Source of the DNA: Vibrio europaeus
GTDB taxonomy: Bacteria > Pseudomonadota > Gammaproteobacteria > Enterobacterales > Vibrionaceae
Length of the DNA: 64,000 nt
Direction of reading: 5' to 3'
Assembly: GCF_001695575.1 (NCBI RefSeq)
Contig: NZ_LUAX01000007.1
Coordinates: 1,116,001 to 1,180,000, forward strand
Of the stretch, positions 36,505-45,649 are shown piece after piece. The notes beneath the pieces were generated by a model. That model was given only the letters and a program-made list of their open reading frames with translations, was not told where the DNA came from and did no database searches. A program made the position numbers and the translations under genes. Within the stretch, counting starts at the first letter, position 1. Each line of letters begins with the position of its first letter.

Positions 36505-37752
36505 ATGGAAAGAGAACAAAGCTTGTTTCAATGGGAAAGGGTAAAGCGATTTAATCTTCCTGTCTGGACTGTCCTTATCGGTGTTTTTGTTTCTAGAACT
36601 AGCTATTTTATGGCGTGGCCATTTCTTATCGTGTTTCTCTATCAGGATTACGGTGCATCGGCAATTGAAGTTGGCGGTATGCTCGCAGCGTCAGCGTTTA
36701 TTGGATCTTCGACCGGTCTTTACTCGGGGTACTTATCCGATAAGTTTGGTCGTAAGTGGCTGATGGTGGCAGGGTGTGCCATTGCATTCTTTGCCTACTG
36801 TGGTATCGCTCTAGCGACAGAGATGTGGCATTTCCATCTATTAGTATTACTGACTGGTTTAATGCATCCAATGATTGATGGGCCAGCAAAAGCGGTACTC
36901 GGTGACTCTTTGCCAGATCTTAAAGATAGAGAATTGGCTTTAAACACACGCTATTTCCTACTTAATATCGGCGGCGCAGCAGGTCCTCTTATCGGTGTCA
37001 CTCTTGCCCTCGCTAACCCGCAAATTCTGTTTTTAGTAACGGGTTTTGCACATGTTTTTTATGCTTTTTGGATCATGTTTGGTATTGAGAGAAAGAGCCA
37101 CAAAGCGGATAAAGACAAGGAGTCTTCTGTTTTGCCGAACTTCAGGCAAACCCTTAAAGTCATTAGCCAAGACAAAATATTTGTTTTGCTCTTGTTTGCT
37201 AACTTGCTGTTAATGTTTGTTTACGCTCAACTGGAATCGTCAGTTCCTCAGGTGATTGTGCGCAGTGGTATTGAAGATGCTGCTAAACTTATCGCGATGC
37301 TGATGGTGGTGAATACCGCAACCATAGTTATTTTCCAGTTCCCATTGTTAAAGCTAATGGAAAAGCTGCCTCTGTTTACTCGTACTAGGGTTGGGATGAT
37401 ATTGATTGCGTTGGGTCAGGTTGGTTTCATCGTGTCACCAAACGATTCAGCACTTGGCTGGGCTATCGCCTGCTTTATTATTAGTGTCGGTGAAGTGATC
37501 ACTTTCCCAACCATTAATGTGCAAATTGATCGCCTTGCACCTGCCCATTTACGCGGCTCATATTTTGGTGCCACCGCTTTATACACGCTAGGCTTTGCGA
37601 TAGGACCATTACTTGGTGGAGTCATGATTGAATGGCTAGGTTCGACTTGGCTATTCGCGCTCTGTTTTGTCGCTTGTTTAGGGATGATTTGGCTTTACCA
37701 CGTTGCCTCCCATATGGAAGACAACGTAGAACGCGAAGTTGCATTGCAGTAG
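36505..37752 (+). CDS. MFS transporter
   Basis: A 415-residue inner membrane protein with about 12 hydrophobic segments in the two-bundle arrangement of the major facilitator superfamily. Between helices 2 and 3 it has the signature loop GYLSDKFGRKWL, a good match to GxLaDrxGrr. Proton-coupled drug or metabolite efflux is the common role in this DHA-like group, but the substrate cannot be read from sequence. The ribosome site GAAGGAAAG precedes the ATG. Convergent with the MscS-like gene; a 9-base hairpin overlaps its stop codon. Confidence 0.88.
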   Translation: MEREQSLFQWERVKRFNLPVWTVLIGVFVSRTSYFMAWPFLIVFLYQDYGASAIEVGGMLAASAFIGSSTGLYSGYLSDKFGRKWLMVAGCAIAFFAYCGIALATEMWHFHLLVLLTGLMHPMIDGPAKAVLGDSLPDLKDRELALNTRYFLLNIGGAAGPLIGVTLALANPQILFLVTGFAHVFYAFWIMFGIERKSHKADKDKESSVLPNFRQTLKVISQDKIFVLLLFANLLLMFVYAQLESSVPQVIVRSGIEDAAKLIAMLMVVNTATIVIFQFPLLKLMEKLPLFTRTRVGMILIALGQVGFIVSPNDSALGWAIACFIISVGEVITFPTINVQIDRLAPAHLRGSYFGATALYTLGFAIGPLLGGVMIEWLGSTWLFALCFVACLGMIWLYHVASHMEDNVEREVALQ

Positions 37753-37769
37753 CCCAAGTCTGGGCTACT
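37748..37769. terminator. Hairpin between convergent MFS and MscS-like genes
   Basis: AGTAGCCCA (37748-37756), loop AGTC, TGGGCTACT (37761-37769). The stem is stable but lacks a real T-run on either strand, so termination strength is uncertain. Confidence 0.45.
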
Positions 37770-37778
37770 TACCGAATG

Positions 37779-38873
37779 CTAGCGCGTGATTACCTCTTCT
37801 TCGCCCGCTCGCTGAGGATCAAGTTGTATCGTTTGAGTCGGGAAGGCGATATCAGCATCATGCTGCTGAATGATCTGGTAAATTTTTAGCAGCACATCTT
37901 GCTTAACTTCGTGGTATCGAATCCAGTTAACGGTTTTTGTAAAGGTGTAAACCATTAAGGTCAAAGAGGACGGAGCAAAGCCATTGAAGTTAACAATCAG
38001 GGTTTGCCGAGTATCAATATCAGGATGATTCTCCAGCATGCTCTTAATATCAGATACGATGACTTCGACTTTCGCCCCATCTTTATAACGAATGCCGATG
38101 TTCTCGTTAATACGTCGGTTAAGCATTCGAGACGGGTTTTCCACCACTATGTTGCTGAACACGGAATTAGGCACGTAGATAGGTCTCTTGTCGAAGGTGC
38201 GAATGATCGTCATGCGCCAACCAATACGTTCGACTGTCCCTTCAATTTGTCTGTCTGGTGAGCGAATCCAATCTCCCACTTTAAAAGGTCGGTCGAAGTA
38301 GATCATCATGCCACCGAAGAAGTTAGACAGCAGATCTTTGGCGGCGAGACCAACAATCAAACCACCGACACCACCAAACGTGAGTAGGCCAGACAGGCTT
38401 AAACCAAATGCCTGCATGACCGTCAGAGCACCAATGACGATAAAGAACAACCGAGCCACCTTGGCAACCGCCTGAACGGTTGTCTCGTCTCTGTTGTTCT
38501 GCTTTAGGACGTACTCTTCAATGTTGTTGATAAGACGCATGGTGATCCAAACAAAAATACCGATCACCAAAATGAGCTTAAGCGTACTCAGCCAATTGAG
38601 CTTTGAGCCCATGTAATCTTGCAGAAGAAAGCCTGCGGAGATGGTCGCTGGCCAACACCATATTAGTGCGCTGACCGGTGTTTTTAAGGCTTCGAGGGTT
38701 AAGTCATCCCAATGGAAACTGGTTTTAGCGACTAACACTTCTAGTCGGCTGTACACGATGCGCCATACGATCCATACCAGAAAGCTTGCTAACGTGATAA
38801 GCAAAACATTGGTATCCCAAGTTTGCAGCATGTTGGCCAGTGGTTGTGGCAATTGCGTGAGTAACTCGTTCAT
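37779..38873 (-). CDS. MscS-family mechanosensitive ion channel
   Basis: A 364-residue inner membrane protein with about five hydrophobic segments before residue 190. The pore-lining helix is visible as GLLTFGGVGGLIVGLAAKDLLSNFFGG with its Gly/Ala packing pattern. It is followed by the conserved cytoplasmic beta-domain (MIYFDRPFKVGDWIRSPD, EGTVERIGWRMTIIRT, YVPNSVFSN). Such channels open under membrane tension to release solutes during hypo-osmotic shock, important for a marine organism. Size and extra N-terminal helices resemble the YnaI/YbdG group more than the minimal MscS. Leftward; no operon partner. Confidence 0.9.
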   Translation of the reverse strand: MNELLTQLPQPLANMLQTWDTNVLLITLASFLVWIVWRIVYSRLEVLVAKTSFHWDDLTLEALKTPVSALIWCWPATISAGFLLQDYMGSKLNWLSTLKLILVIGIFVWITMRLINNIEEYVLKQNNRDETTVQAVAKVARLFFIVIGALTVMQAFGLSLSGLLTFGGVGGLIVGLAAKDLLSNFFGGMMIYFDRPFKVGDWIRSPDRQIEGTVERIGWRMTIIRTFDKRPIYVPNSVFSNIVVENPSRMLNRRINENIGIRYKDGAKVEVIVSDIKSMLENHPDIDTRQTLIVNFNGFAPSSLTLMVYTFTKTVNWIRYHEVKQDVLLKIYQIIQQHDADIAFPTQTIQLDPQRAGEEEVITR

Positions 38874-38992
38874 TTTTCGATTCTAATTTGGTCTGTATGG
38901 CACAAGTATATGTGTTATATCACAGTCAAACTAGTGATTATCAATTGACTAATGTGAAACGGAACATGTGTTCTAGGAGGTTATTGGAATTG

Positions 38993-39433
38993 TTACTTAT
39001 TGCCGAAATGATCAGAGAGCGCCGCACGACGATTCTTCGCAGAGCCACCCCCAGACATATCGATAGTATTTTCGTAACCTTCTTTGATAAAACGCTGAGT
39101 AGGGCTGTTGGGTTCTAAACGCTTAAGTTGAGGAGATTTGAATGTTCCTGCCAGTTGATAGATAGAATCACCGTTCCCGGTTTGAACGGTAATGCGCTTC
39201 CCATCGAAATCAAAGTGGGTAGCTATTAATCGGTCGTTACGATAGACGCCGCGTGAATTCAAGGTAAGCACCTCAGTCTGATAAGGCGGTGCACCGACTT
39301 CTATCCACCTGCCGTAAACATGTTTAGGGTGGATATAGTCTTGATAGCTAAAATAAAGAAGTGCGCTGAACGCGATGGTCAGAGTGACGAAGATAAAAAC
39401 GAAGGCGGTTCTGATCGCGGAACTTTTAGTCAT
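38993..39433 (-). CDS. DUF2850-like single-pass membrane protein
   Basis: A 146-residue protein. One N-terminal transmembrane segment (AFVFIFVTLTIAFSALLYF, residues about 10-29) acts as an uncleaved anchor, followed by a periplasmic domain beginning HPKHVYGRWIEVGAPPY and ending in a Ser/Arg-rich tail. The pattern (VYGRWIEVG..PPY, FNSRGVYRNDRLI-type core) fits DUF2850, a family known mainly from Vibrionaceae with no established function. I assign the family from memory with moderate certainty. It is 119 bases upstream of the MscS-like gene on the same strand; possible co-transcription. Confidence 0.65.
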   Translation of the reverse strand: MTKSSAIRTAFVFIFVTLTIAFSALLYFSYQDYIHPKHVYGRWIEVGAPPYQTEVLTLNSRGVYRNDRLIATHFDFDGKRITVQTGNGDSIYQLAGTFKSPQLKRLEPNSPTQRFIKEGYENTIDMSGGGSAKNRRAALSDHFGNK

Positions 39434-39748
39434 GTCAACCTGCTGTCTTCGTCATAGATATGAATTTACTACGGACACATAGATTGTCGGAGATTAAAAC
39501 TCAGCGCAATAACCGCACAGAGAACTTTGAACCCCAGCCCAAAAATACGGAACAAGCCATTGTGCCCTTCATTTTATTTTAGCCGACTTCAAGTCATTTA
39601 ACGAACTATGGTTATTGCTGAAATTATGGGTTTAGTAGCGTTTAGAGATCGGTTTTATCATTGAGTGAGCAAATATTGTTGCCTGAATTAAAAAAATTCG
39701 ATAAAACAAACGTTTTGATGGAACGTAGTTAAGCTCAAGGAGAGATCA
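39434..39748. other. Intergenic gap upstream of ppnP
   Basis: About 315 AT-rich bases containing divergent leader regions. No ORF, clear promoter or repeat is supported, apart from the AAGGAGAG ribosome site of ppnP at its right end. Confidence 0.4.
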
Positions 39749-40036
39749 ATGATCAAGGTAAACAGTTACTTTGAAGGTAATGTTCAGTCACTCGGTTTTA
39801 ACCAGCCAGATGGCGATTCAAGTGTTGGTGTCATGGCTGCTGGTGAGTATACATTTGGTACAGCAGCGCCGGAAAAAATGACCGTAGTTAAAGGCGCATT
39901 GACCGTCAAACTAGCCGGTGATCAAGAGTGGGTGACTTATGGCACCGGTGAATCTTTTAACGTTGCTGGCGATTCATCTTTTGATCTGCAAGTGAAAGAA
40001 TCCACCGCGTACTTATGTGAGTACTTGAGTGAGTAA
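39749..40036 (+). CDS. ppnP: Pyrimidine/purine nucleoside phosphorylase
   Basis: A 95-residue cupin-fold enzyme matching the length and sequence pattern of PpnP (YaiE): MIKVNSYFEGNVQSLGF at the start, SVGVMAAGEYTFGTAAPE, and ESFNVAGDSSFDLQV near the end. The family catalyses phosphorolysis of several nucleosides to free base and ribose-1-phosphate in nucleotide salvage. A strong AAGGAGAG ribosome site lies 6 bases before the ATG. Monocistronic, with its own terminator. Confidence 0.93.
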   Translation: MIKVNSYFEGNVQSLGFNQPDGDSSVGVMAAGEYTFGTAAPEKMTVVKGALTVKLAGDQEWVTYGTGESFNVAGDSSFDLQVKESTAYLCEYLSE

Positions 40037-40060
40037 TCATCATCACTTTAACATCTGACA

Positions 40061-40086
40061 AAACCACGCAGCGGCGTGGTTTTTTT
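40061..40086 (+). terminator. Terminator after ppnP
   Basis: AAACCACGC (40061-40069), loop AGCG, GCGTGGTTT (40074-40082) followed by four more T bases. Confidence 0.9.
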
Positions 40087-40187
40087 ATGCCTGACAGTTC
40101 TCCTTGTCAAAACCACTTGGTAACCCAATGTTAACCTGCGCTTTGCTACCTTTGCCGCTTGAGAGAGCGATATGGAAAGGTAACTCA

Positions 40188-40472
40188 GTGCGATTCTATT
40201 TTAAGTCAGCGGTTCCAACAAAATGGAAAACAATGGTAGCGCTTTTGCTTGCCATCATTGCCTTGAGGTTCAACCTGTTTGTTGTTTGGGGTGTCTTTTG
40301 TTGCTTTTGGGGTGTTGAGAATTTGCGAAACAAAGAGGCTTACTTTGTCGAGCGCGTCAAATTGAGCGACAACCCGATACTTTTTACCATCATCATTTTG
40401 AGTTGGTTTTTTATGAGCGCCCTCTACTTCTATATGGACGACCGTATCTTTCAGTTTTTCTATGCACTTTAA
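40188..40472 (+). CDS. Small two-helix membrane protein of unknown function
   Basis: A 94-residue protein with two or three hydrophobic segments (TMVALLLAIIALRFNLFVV, WGVFCCFWGV and PILFTIIILSWFFMSALYF) and a charged loop between them (ENLRNKEAYFVERVKLSDN). I chose the GTG at 40188 because GGAAAGG lies about 8 bases upstream. Longer starts at 40104 (TTG) or 40128 (ATG) lack a ribosome site and would add a stretch overlapping the region just after the ppnP terminator. It ends 17 bases before the radical SAM gene, so co-transcription is likely. No family recognised. Confidence 0.6.
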   Translation: MRFYFKSAVPTKWKTMVALLLAIIALRFNLFVVWGVFCCFWGVENLRNKEAYFVERVKLSDNPILFTIIILSWFFMSALYFYMDDRIFQFFYAL

Positions 40473-40489
40473 CCATCAAGAGGTGTGAC

Positions 40490-41701
40490 ATGAAGGTTTA
40501 TCTAATCAAAGCGTCTTCAGGTAGTGACTATTCCAAATATAAAGCAGAGACAGGCGGCCCGCCGCAAAACATATTTGCAGCGGCGGCAGCAACGCCTAAG
40601 TGGTATGGTTTGGACATGGTGGATGAAACCATCGGTATGAAGGCTGACTTGGCGGCTGACGCGCAGTTGATCGTGATTTTTATGTCAACGCCAGATGCGT
40701 ATAGAGCGTATGAGCTAGCGAAAGCATATCGAGCTAAAGGTAAGCTGGTGGTATTGGGTGGGTTACATACCAAGTTCAATCAGAACGAAGCCGCTGAGCA
40801 TGCAGATGCGATTATCATTGGAGAGGTTGAAAACTACTGGCTGGAATTACTCAATCACGCTGAATTTGGCCAGTTGAAACTTAAGTATGAAAGCGAGCTA
40901 CCTGTCGACCTTACTCAGCTTAACCCTTACCCAACAGACATCATTTCGCCTTCGACTTACCACTACACATGGTCAGTGGTGGTAACGCGTGGATGTCCGT
41001 TTAAGTGTAATTTTTGCCTAGTCCCTAGGTTCTTTAACAAGTTCGAGACAAGACCGATTAAACATATTGTTGATGAGCTCAAACAACTAAAGTTGCTCGG
41101 TGTTAAGTGGGTCGAACTTCATTCAGATAATCTTACCCATAACCGTGAGTTTGCCATCCAACTATTTGAAGCTATTGAGCCACTGAAAATGAATTTCTAT
41201 GGTGAGACAACGGTCTTGATTGCACGTGACGAAGAGCTACTCTCTGCGGCCAAAAAAGCAGGATTTAAAGCGGTCTTGCTTGGAATAGAAACGCCATCGG
41301 AAGCTGCATTAAAAGCGCAGAAAAAAGGGTTTGTGAAACCCGATAAAATGAAGGAGTACATCAAGAAGATTAGGCAATATGGCATTGAAGTGTGGGGAGA
41401 CTTTTTGTTTGGGTTTGATGAGCATGACACGTCAATTTTTGAGCAAACTCAACAGTTTGTAAAAGAGATAAAAGTCGACAAGGTGATCCCGCACTACATG
41501 ATTCCTTTCCCTGGATCGGAAACGTTTAAAAAACTGGACCAAGAGGGAAGAATTTTGACCAAAGACTGGTCTAAATATGATGGAAGCCATGCCGTTTACT
41601 TGCCCAAGAAAATGACCGCGAACGAGCTTGAAGAGGGGATTTACTGGATATGGAGCAAGAACACCTCTTTTGTAGATAAGATGAAATCTTGGTTTAGTTA
41701 A
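40490..41701 (+). CDS. B12-binding-type radical SAM protein
   Basis: A 403-residue protein. Residues 1-125 look like a B12-binding (Rossmann-type) domain, with VVLGGLHTKFNQNEAAEHADAII as its typical ending but without a DxHxxG cobalamin motif. The radical SAM domain follows with the CxxxCxxC cluster motif at Cys169, Cys173 and Cys176 (GCPFKCNFC), and the later GETTVLIARD and LLGIETPSEAAL segments common in this class. Such enzymes use an Fe-S cluster and S-adenosylmethionine for methylation or ring chemistry; the substrate is unknown. ATG at 40490 is supported by AAGAGGTG; an upstream ATG at 40403 would overlap the previous gene and adds no family sequence. Confidence 0.85.
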   Translation: MKVYLIKASSGSDYSKYKAETGGPPQNIFAAAAATPKWYGLDMVDETIGMKADLAADAQLIVIFMSTPDAYRAYELAKAYRAKGKLVVLGGLHTKFNQNEAAEHADAIIIGEVENYWLELLNHAEFGQLKLKYESELPVDLTQLNPYPTDIISPSTYHYTWSVVVTRGCPFKCNFCLVPRFFNKFETRPIKHIVDELKQLKLLGVKWVELHSDNLTHNREFAIQLFEAIEPLKMNFYGETTVLIARDEELLSAAKKAGFKAVLLGIETPSEAALKAQKKGFVKPDKMKEYIKKIRQYGIEVWGDFLFGFDEHDTSIFEQTQQFVKEIKVDKVIPHYMIPFPGSETFKKLDQEGRILTKDWSKYDGSHAVYLPKKMTANELEEGIYWIWSKNTSFVDKMKSWFS

Positions 41702-41977
41702 TCCAATAGCGTTAAGTTTTCCTATTTTGATTGTCAATTTGACAAACAGGAAGGACTCTCAATAAGTGAAAGGCTGGCAAATATCAACTAATCAGACACT
41801 TAGCAAAGTGTTTAAAAAGTGGCATAAGGTTTGCTGTGCATAAGGTAAGCCTGTTTGGGGAGTGATCCTTTGATTGGCTTTCGGAAATGCCGAAGATTTC
41901 AACAGTTATTATCAGAATTGTTATTGTAAGTCTTGGCTATACTTAGATAAAAGGCGGTCAAAAGAGAGGAGGTGCTT

Positions 41978-42265
41978 ATGGCTGTTGTTCCAAAACACAC
42001 TGACTCCCATAGTCGATACGACCCTAAGCAGGAGTTAACCGCAGATCAGTTACATCGTTTTGGTAAAGTGGCACAGAAAGCCCGTGAGCGACGTAAAGAA
42101 GAAGTGGAAAGAGGCACGATGTCTGCTGTTGCGAGGGCTGCGAAAGAAACTGCATTCAAACCAATAGTGACGCCTAAGCGTGAAAAACGTAACACGGTTC
42201 GCTACGCTGCGTGGATGTTGGTCGCAATGGCTGTGTCGTTATGGCTGATGTATATGAGCCGCTAA
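41978..42265 (+). CDS. Small protein with C-terminal membrane anchor
   Basis: A 95-residue protein: a polar N-terminal part with a very basic helix (FGKVAQKARERRKEEVERG), a Lys/Arg-rich linker (VTPKREKRNTVR), and a single C-terminal transmembrane segment (YAAWMLVAMAVSLWLMYM). The ATG at 41978 follows AGGAGG at 5 bases, an excellent ribosome site; the preceding in-frame GTG is less likely. No family recognised. It overlaps the convergent diguanylate cyclase gene by 4 bases. The 276-base gap upstream (41702-41977) holds no gene I can support. Confidence 0.6.
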   Translation: MAVVPKHTDSHSRYDPKQELTADQLHRFGKVAQKARERRKEEVERGTMSAVARAAKETAFKPIVTPKREKRNTVRYAAWMLVAMAVSLWLMYMSR

Positions 42266-43425
42266 CCTCGCTTTAATGAAGTGACGCTTGCCAGCGTCTC
42301 TTCTTTATTTCGACTGTCTCCTTGCTCTAGTTGGTTTTCTACTCGATAAAAACGATATTGGTTTTTCCCACCGTGCTTGGCGGCATACATGGCTTTATCA
42401 GCGCAGCGGGTAAGCTCTGCCAGTGTACTGGCGTCATCAGGATAAAGAGCGACGCCGACACTCACCGTGAGTTCATTAATACGTTGAGAAGACTGATACC
42501 CATCAGTAAAAAGCCCACAAATGCGTTTTAGAATACCTTCTAAATCTTGCTTTGATTTAACATCGTAAAGCAGTAATACAAACTCATCTCCGGCAAAGCG
42601 AGCGACTGAGTAATCGTGTTTATCTGTACTGCGGTCTTTATTTCTGACGTTGTTTTTCAACCGCCTTGCAAAATGTTGTAAGACTCGGTCGCCCACTTCA
42701 TGTCCGTAGGTATCGTTAATGAATTTGAAGTTATCGATATCAAGAAACACCATAGCTGTGACATTTTTGCTTTCTTTCTTTTCTTCGAGCTTCCCTTGTG
42801 CCCAGTTTTCAAAACTCCAACGATTAGCGAGACCAGTAAGTTGATCTAAGTAAGCGAGATCTTCAATTCCTTCTTTATACAAAGATTGCACATAGTTCAT
42901 GACTTTTGAGTACTGATATGCGGAGATGTTACATAGCAAGTAGAGGGAAAACAGACTAAAAAGAAATATGCTTTGCGAACCTCGAACCATGTAGGATATT
43001 GAATCAGAAAAAAGTACTGACGACAAAACGACAAGGAAGAAGCCAGTACTGAGTGCTACACCAGTTTTAAACTCGTTGGCAAAGATAATGATTGCAGTAA
43101 TCGGATACAGCCAGAGCAAGCGATCTGGCACACTTTGCCCATAAACAAGCAAGATCACACCATGAAATAGAAGAACACCGCTAAGTATTAGGTCGCTGAA
43201 TTTAGGTGTTGAGTGTTTGACTAGATAGAGAATATTGAGTATTAGAACGATGGAGGTAAAAAAGTTAATTGAGGCGAAAAAGTAGTTTTGCTCAATAAAC
43301 CGAACCAAGCAGAAGGTAAAAATAATAGCTAGGCACACAGACGAGCATAGCAAGACAATCTTACGCTTTCTCGTCGCGCGAACATCCGCCATCTCTTCTA
43401 TTTGTTGCCCCGCCATTTGTGGCAT
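42262..43425 (-). CDS. Membrane-bound GGDEF diguanylate cyclase
   Basis: A 387-residue protein. The first 190 residues hold about six hydrophobic segments without a recognised sensor signature (MASE-like). A GGDEF domain follows: DQLTGLANRWSFENWA, FLDIDNFKFINDTYGHEVGD and the catalytic motif in the active variant AGDEF at about 278-282. GTP would be converted to c-di-GMP. The usual inhibitory RxxD site before the motif is disrupted by an altered, one-residue-longer segment (RSTDKHDYSVARF), so feedback inhibition may be lost. Convergent with the small membrane protein at 41978. Confidence 0.88.
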   Translation of the reverse strand: MPQMAGQQIEEMADVRATRKRKIVLLCSSVCLAIIFTFCLVRFIEQNYFFASINFFTSIVLILNILYLVKHSTPKFSDLILSGVLLFHGVILLVYGQSVPDRLLWLYPITAIIIFANEFKTGVALSTGFFLVVLSSVLFSDSISYMVRGSQSIFLFSLFSLYLLCNISAYQYSKVMNYVQSLYKEGIEDLAYLDQLTGLANRWSFENWAQGKLEEKKESKNVTAMVFLDIDNFKFINDTYGHEVGDRVLQHFARRLKNNVRNKDRSTDKHDYSVARFAGDEFVLLLYDVKSKQDLEGILKRICGLFTDGYQSSQRINELTVSVGVALYPDDASTLAELTRCADKAMYAAKHGGKNQYRFYRVENQLEQGDSRNKEETLASVTSLKRG

Positions 43426-43705
43426 AGTCCACCTTTCGATAAATGTATCCCCTCAAGCAAAGTTTAGAAGATAAATAAAAGTCTGAACGGGCCAATAATT
43501 ATAAAGAATTTAACGACTTCAATAGCTTATATGTGTATATGTGCATATTTTGTGCTTTAAAAAACAATGTAATGAATTTTGACGCATATATAACTCACTG
43601 TCTTGAATTCCAAAAATGACCATCCGATAGTTTATTGACGCTAACCACATATTGACTGATCGATTTAGCAAAGCATATTGATGGCTTTATTTATAACAAA
43701 ACAAT

Positions 43706-44617
43706 CTATTGTTCTAGTCGCGTATTTTTACTGAACTCGCGTCTTATCCAGCTTCGAAGTTGCAGTACGTTCTCGTTTTTCAACTTTCCGGGTAAGCAAG
43801 CGAAGTAAAACTCTTGGTGTGGATTCAATACCGGTTCACCAATTTCTACTAGGTAGCCTTGTTGTACGTCATCACGAACAAAAATCCGGTGTGTAACAAA
43901 CACACCCAGATGGCGAATAGCAGCTTGAACTGCTTGAATAGAGGCGCCAAATTTTAGATTGTTAGCCGGATTAGGAATTGAAGTATTGTTCGCTTCGCAC
44001 CACACTTGCCAGTCGTGCTTTCTTCTATCGTTGGCAGCAATGATTGCTGGATATTTTTTGAGTAGTGCTATGGGGCTGTCATAGTCAGCGGCTAACTCTG
44101 GGCTCGCGACCATGATCAGTTCATCATCTGCAAGTTTTTCACAATAGTAATCTTGCCAGTCTTCTACCTTACCGTGTATCACCGCAACATCGACCCCTTC
44201 ATCTTCCATGACAAATGTCCCAATGAGGGTAGAGATCCTCACATCAAGGTTTGGAGCGTACTGGTTGAGTTGGTTTACCCTCGGAATCCACCAATGCATC
44301 GCTAGCGAGTTGACCATATTCAACGTTAAGCGATGAGATTGCTTGTCTTCGATTAGCTGGTGGGTAGCACGAGTGATCTGCTCAAGAGCTGGGGCAATAT
44401 TTTTGTAGTATTGGCGTCCAGTAGCATTGAGAGTGACATGACGTCCAACACGATTAAACAGGGATTGCCCAAGGTGCTTTTCTAACGACTTGATCGCTTG
44501 GCTGATAGCAGAGTGGCTGACATATAGCGCTGATGCAGCCTCTGTCATGCTGCCGGTTTCTGCGACGGCCACGAAGGCATAAAGAGATTTTATTGGAGCG
44601 GGGATGATACGTTTCAT
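43706..44617 (-). CDS. LysR family transcriptional regulator
   Basis: A 303-residue regulator. The N-terminal winged helix-turn-helix is typical (SLYAFVAVAETGSMTEAASALYVSHSAISQAIKSLEKHLG), followed by a periplasmic-binding-like effector domain (about 92-295). It resembles the GcvA/AmpR-like subgroup (LFNRVGRHVTLNATGRQYY, then HWWIPRVNQL). It is divergent from the EamA transporter gene with 88 bases between the starts, the classic arrangement in which a LysR protein controls its neighbour. A T-N11-A inverted repeat sits immediately upstream of its start. The 280-base gap on its 3' side (43426-43705) shows nothing. Confidence 0.9.
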   Translation of the reverse strand: MKRIIPAPIKSLYAFVAVAETGSMTEAASALYVSHSAISQAIKSLEKHLGQSLFNRVGRHVTLNATGRQYYKNIAPALEQITRATHQLIEDKQSHRLTLNMVNSLAMHWWIPRVNQLNQYAPNLDVRISTLIGTFVMEDEGVDVAVIHGKVEDWQDYYCEKLADDELIMVASPELAADYDSPIALLKKYPAIIAANDRRKHDWQVWCEANNTSIPNPANNLKFGASIQAVQAAIRHLGVFVTHRIFVRDDVQQGYLVEIGEPVLNPHQEFYFACLPGKLKNENVLQLRSWIRREFSKNTRLEQ

Positions 44618-44619
44618 AT

Positions 44620-44634
44620 GTAAGTTTTTCTTAC
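44620..44634. promoter_or_regulatory. LysR-type box (T-N11-A)
   Basis: GTAAG-TTTTT-CTTAC, a perfect 5-base inverted repeat with the T-N11-A geometry, 2 bases upstream of the LysR start codon and within the divergent promoter region of LysR and EamA. Confidence 0.5.
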
Positions 44635-44705
44635 TAATAGTGTCAATATTACTCGTTATCTATTTCGGCTTTTTGTCCCTACACTTAAGTTTAAGGGAGG
44701 GAGTT

Positions 44706-45614
44706 ATGTCGAACCAGTTGTACCCAGTTTTATTTATGTTGGCCTCAACCTTTAGTCTGTCATTAACCGGACTATTTTCCAAATTCTTAGGTCAATACCT
44801 TGAACCAAGCCTACTTAGCTTTCTAAGGTTTATAGTACCTGCGCTCATCATTGTTGCAATGACACGAAGGATCTATACGCGACCCACAGCCACTTTGTGT
44901 CAGGCGATTTGGGTTCGTGCATTATGCATTGCCGCATGCCAAGTTTGTTTTATCTATTCGCTGAATCACTTAAGTTTAGTCGAAAGTGTGGTTTTATTTG
45001 GCACAGGCCCATTGTTTTTACCTGTGTTAGAAAGATTAATATTTAACACCCAACTAAAGTGGATTTCAATTTGGGGGCTGGTACTGACGTTTACGGGAGT
45101 ACTTCTACTCGCCGGGGATGTGTCAGGGATTAATCTACGACTCGAACTGTTGGTTGGGTTAGCGTCCGGCCTGTTCAACGCGGGTTCTCAGCTTAGCTTG
45201 TATCGCATTAGTCAGTCAGATTTAAACGCGTTTGAAATCAACTACTGGACGTTTCTGTTTGCGGCGATAGTGTTATCCCCTTACGTTGGTTTTAGCTACT
45301 TTACTACCGAGCAGATGGTCAATACAGTCGGGACTAACATGGAAGTGATTATTGCTGTGATGTTGGGCGTCTCATTCCTAATCATCAATACGCAGGTGTT
45401 TCGCTCCAAAGCATACAAGTTGGCTGAATCGGGGTCGCAATTGGCGCCGTTGATCTTTACTAACTTACTGTTCACTGCAATATGGCAGTGGCTATTTTAC
45501 GCAGAAAGCTACAGCTATTTGCAAGTGATGGGACTGACGCTGATTGTGCTCGCCAATATGTTTGTTGTCTTTGTTCCCAAATATTTAGCAAAGAGATCTG
45601 CGTCCATCGCCTAA
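44706..45614 (+). CDS. EamA/DMT-family transporter
   Basis: A 302-residue inner membrane protein with about ten hydrophobic segments arranged as two EamA halves (first half from LFMLASTFSLSLTGLFSKFL, second from LVGLASGLFNAGSQLSLYR). The drug/metabolite transporter superfamily exports amino acids, nucleosides or other metabolites; the substrate is unknown. The ATG at 44706 is preceded by GGGAGGGAG. A frame extension to 44604 overlaps the LysR gene and is not supported. Likely controlled by the divergent LysR regulator. Confidence 0.88.
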   Translation: MSNQLYPVLFMLASTFSLSLTGLFSKFLGQYLEPSLLSFLRFIVPALIIVAMTRRIYTRPTATLCQAIWVRALCIAACQVCFIYSLNHLSLVESVVLFGTGPLFLPVLERLIFNTQLKWISIWGLVLTFTGVLLLAGDVSGINLRLELLVGLASGLFNAGSQLSLYRISQSDLNAFEINYWTFLFAAIVLSPYVGFSYFTTEQMVNTVGTNMEVIIAVMLGVSFLIINTQVFRSKAYKLAESGSQLAPLIFTNLLFTAIWQWLFYAESYSYLQVMGLTLIVLANMFVVFVPKYLAKRSASIA

Positions 45615-45649
45615 ACAATTAGCCCCGCATCGCTGCGGGGCTAATTGTT
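45614..45649. terminator. Bidirectional terminator between EamA and DUF3541-like genes
   Basis: A perfect 16-base stem: AACAATTAGCCCCGCA (45614-45629), loop TCGC, complement at 45634-45649. It touches the stop codons of both convergent genes, and A/T flanks give U-runs in both directions. Confidence 0.9.

Noticed and set aside
44604..44705. N-terminal extension of the EamA transporter
   Set aside because: It overlaps the LysR start and the LysR-type box; the ATG at 44706 has a strong ribosome site.
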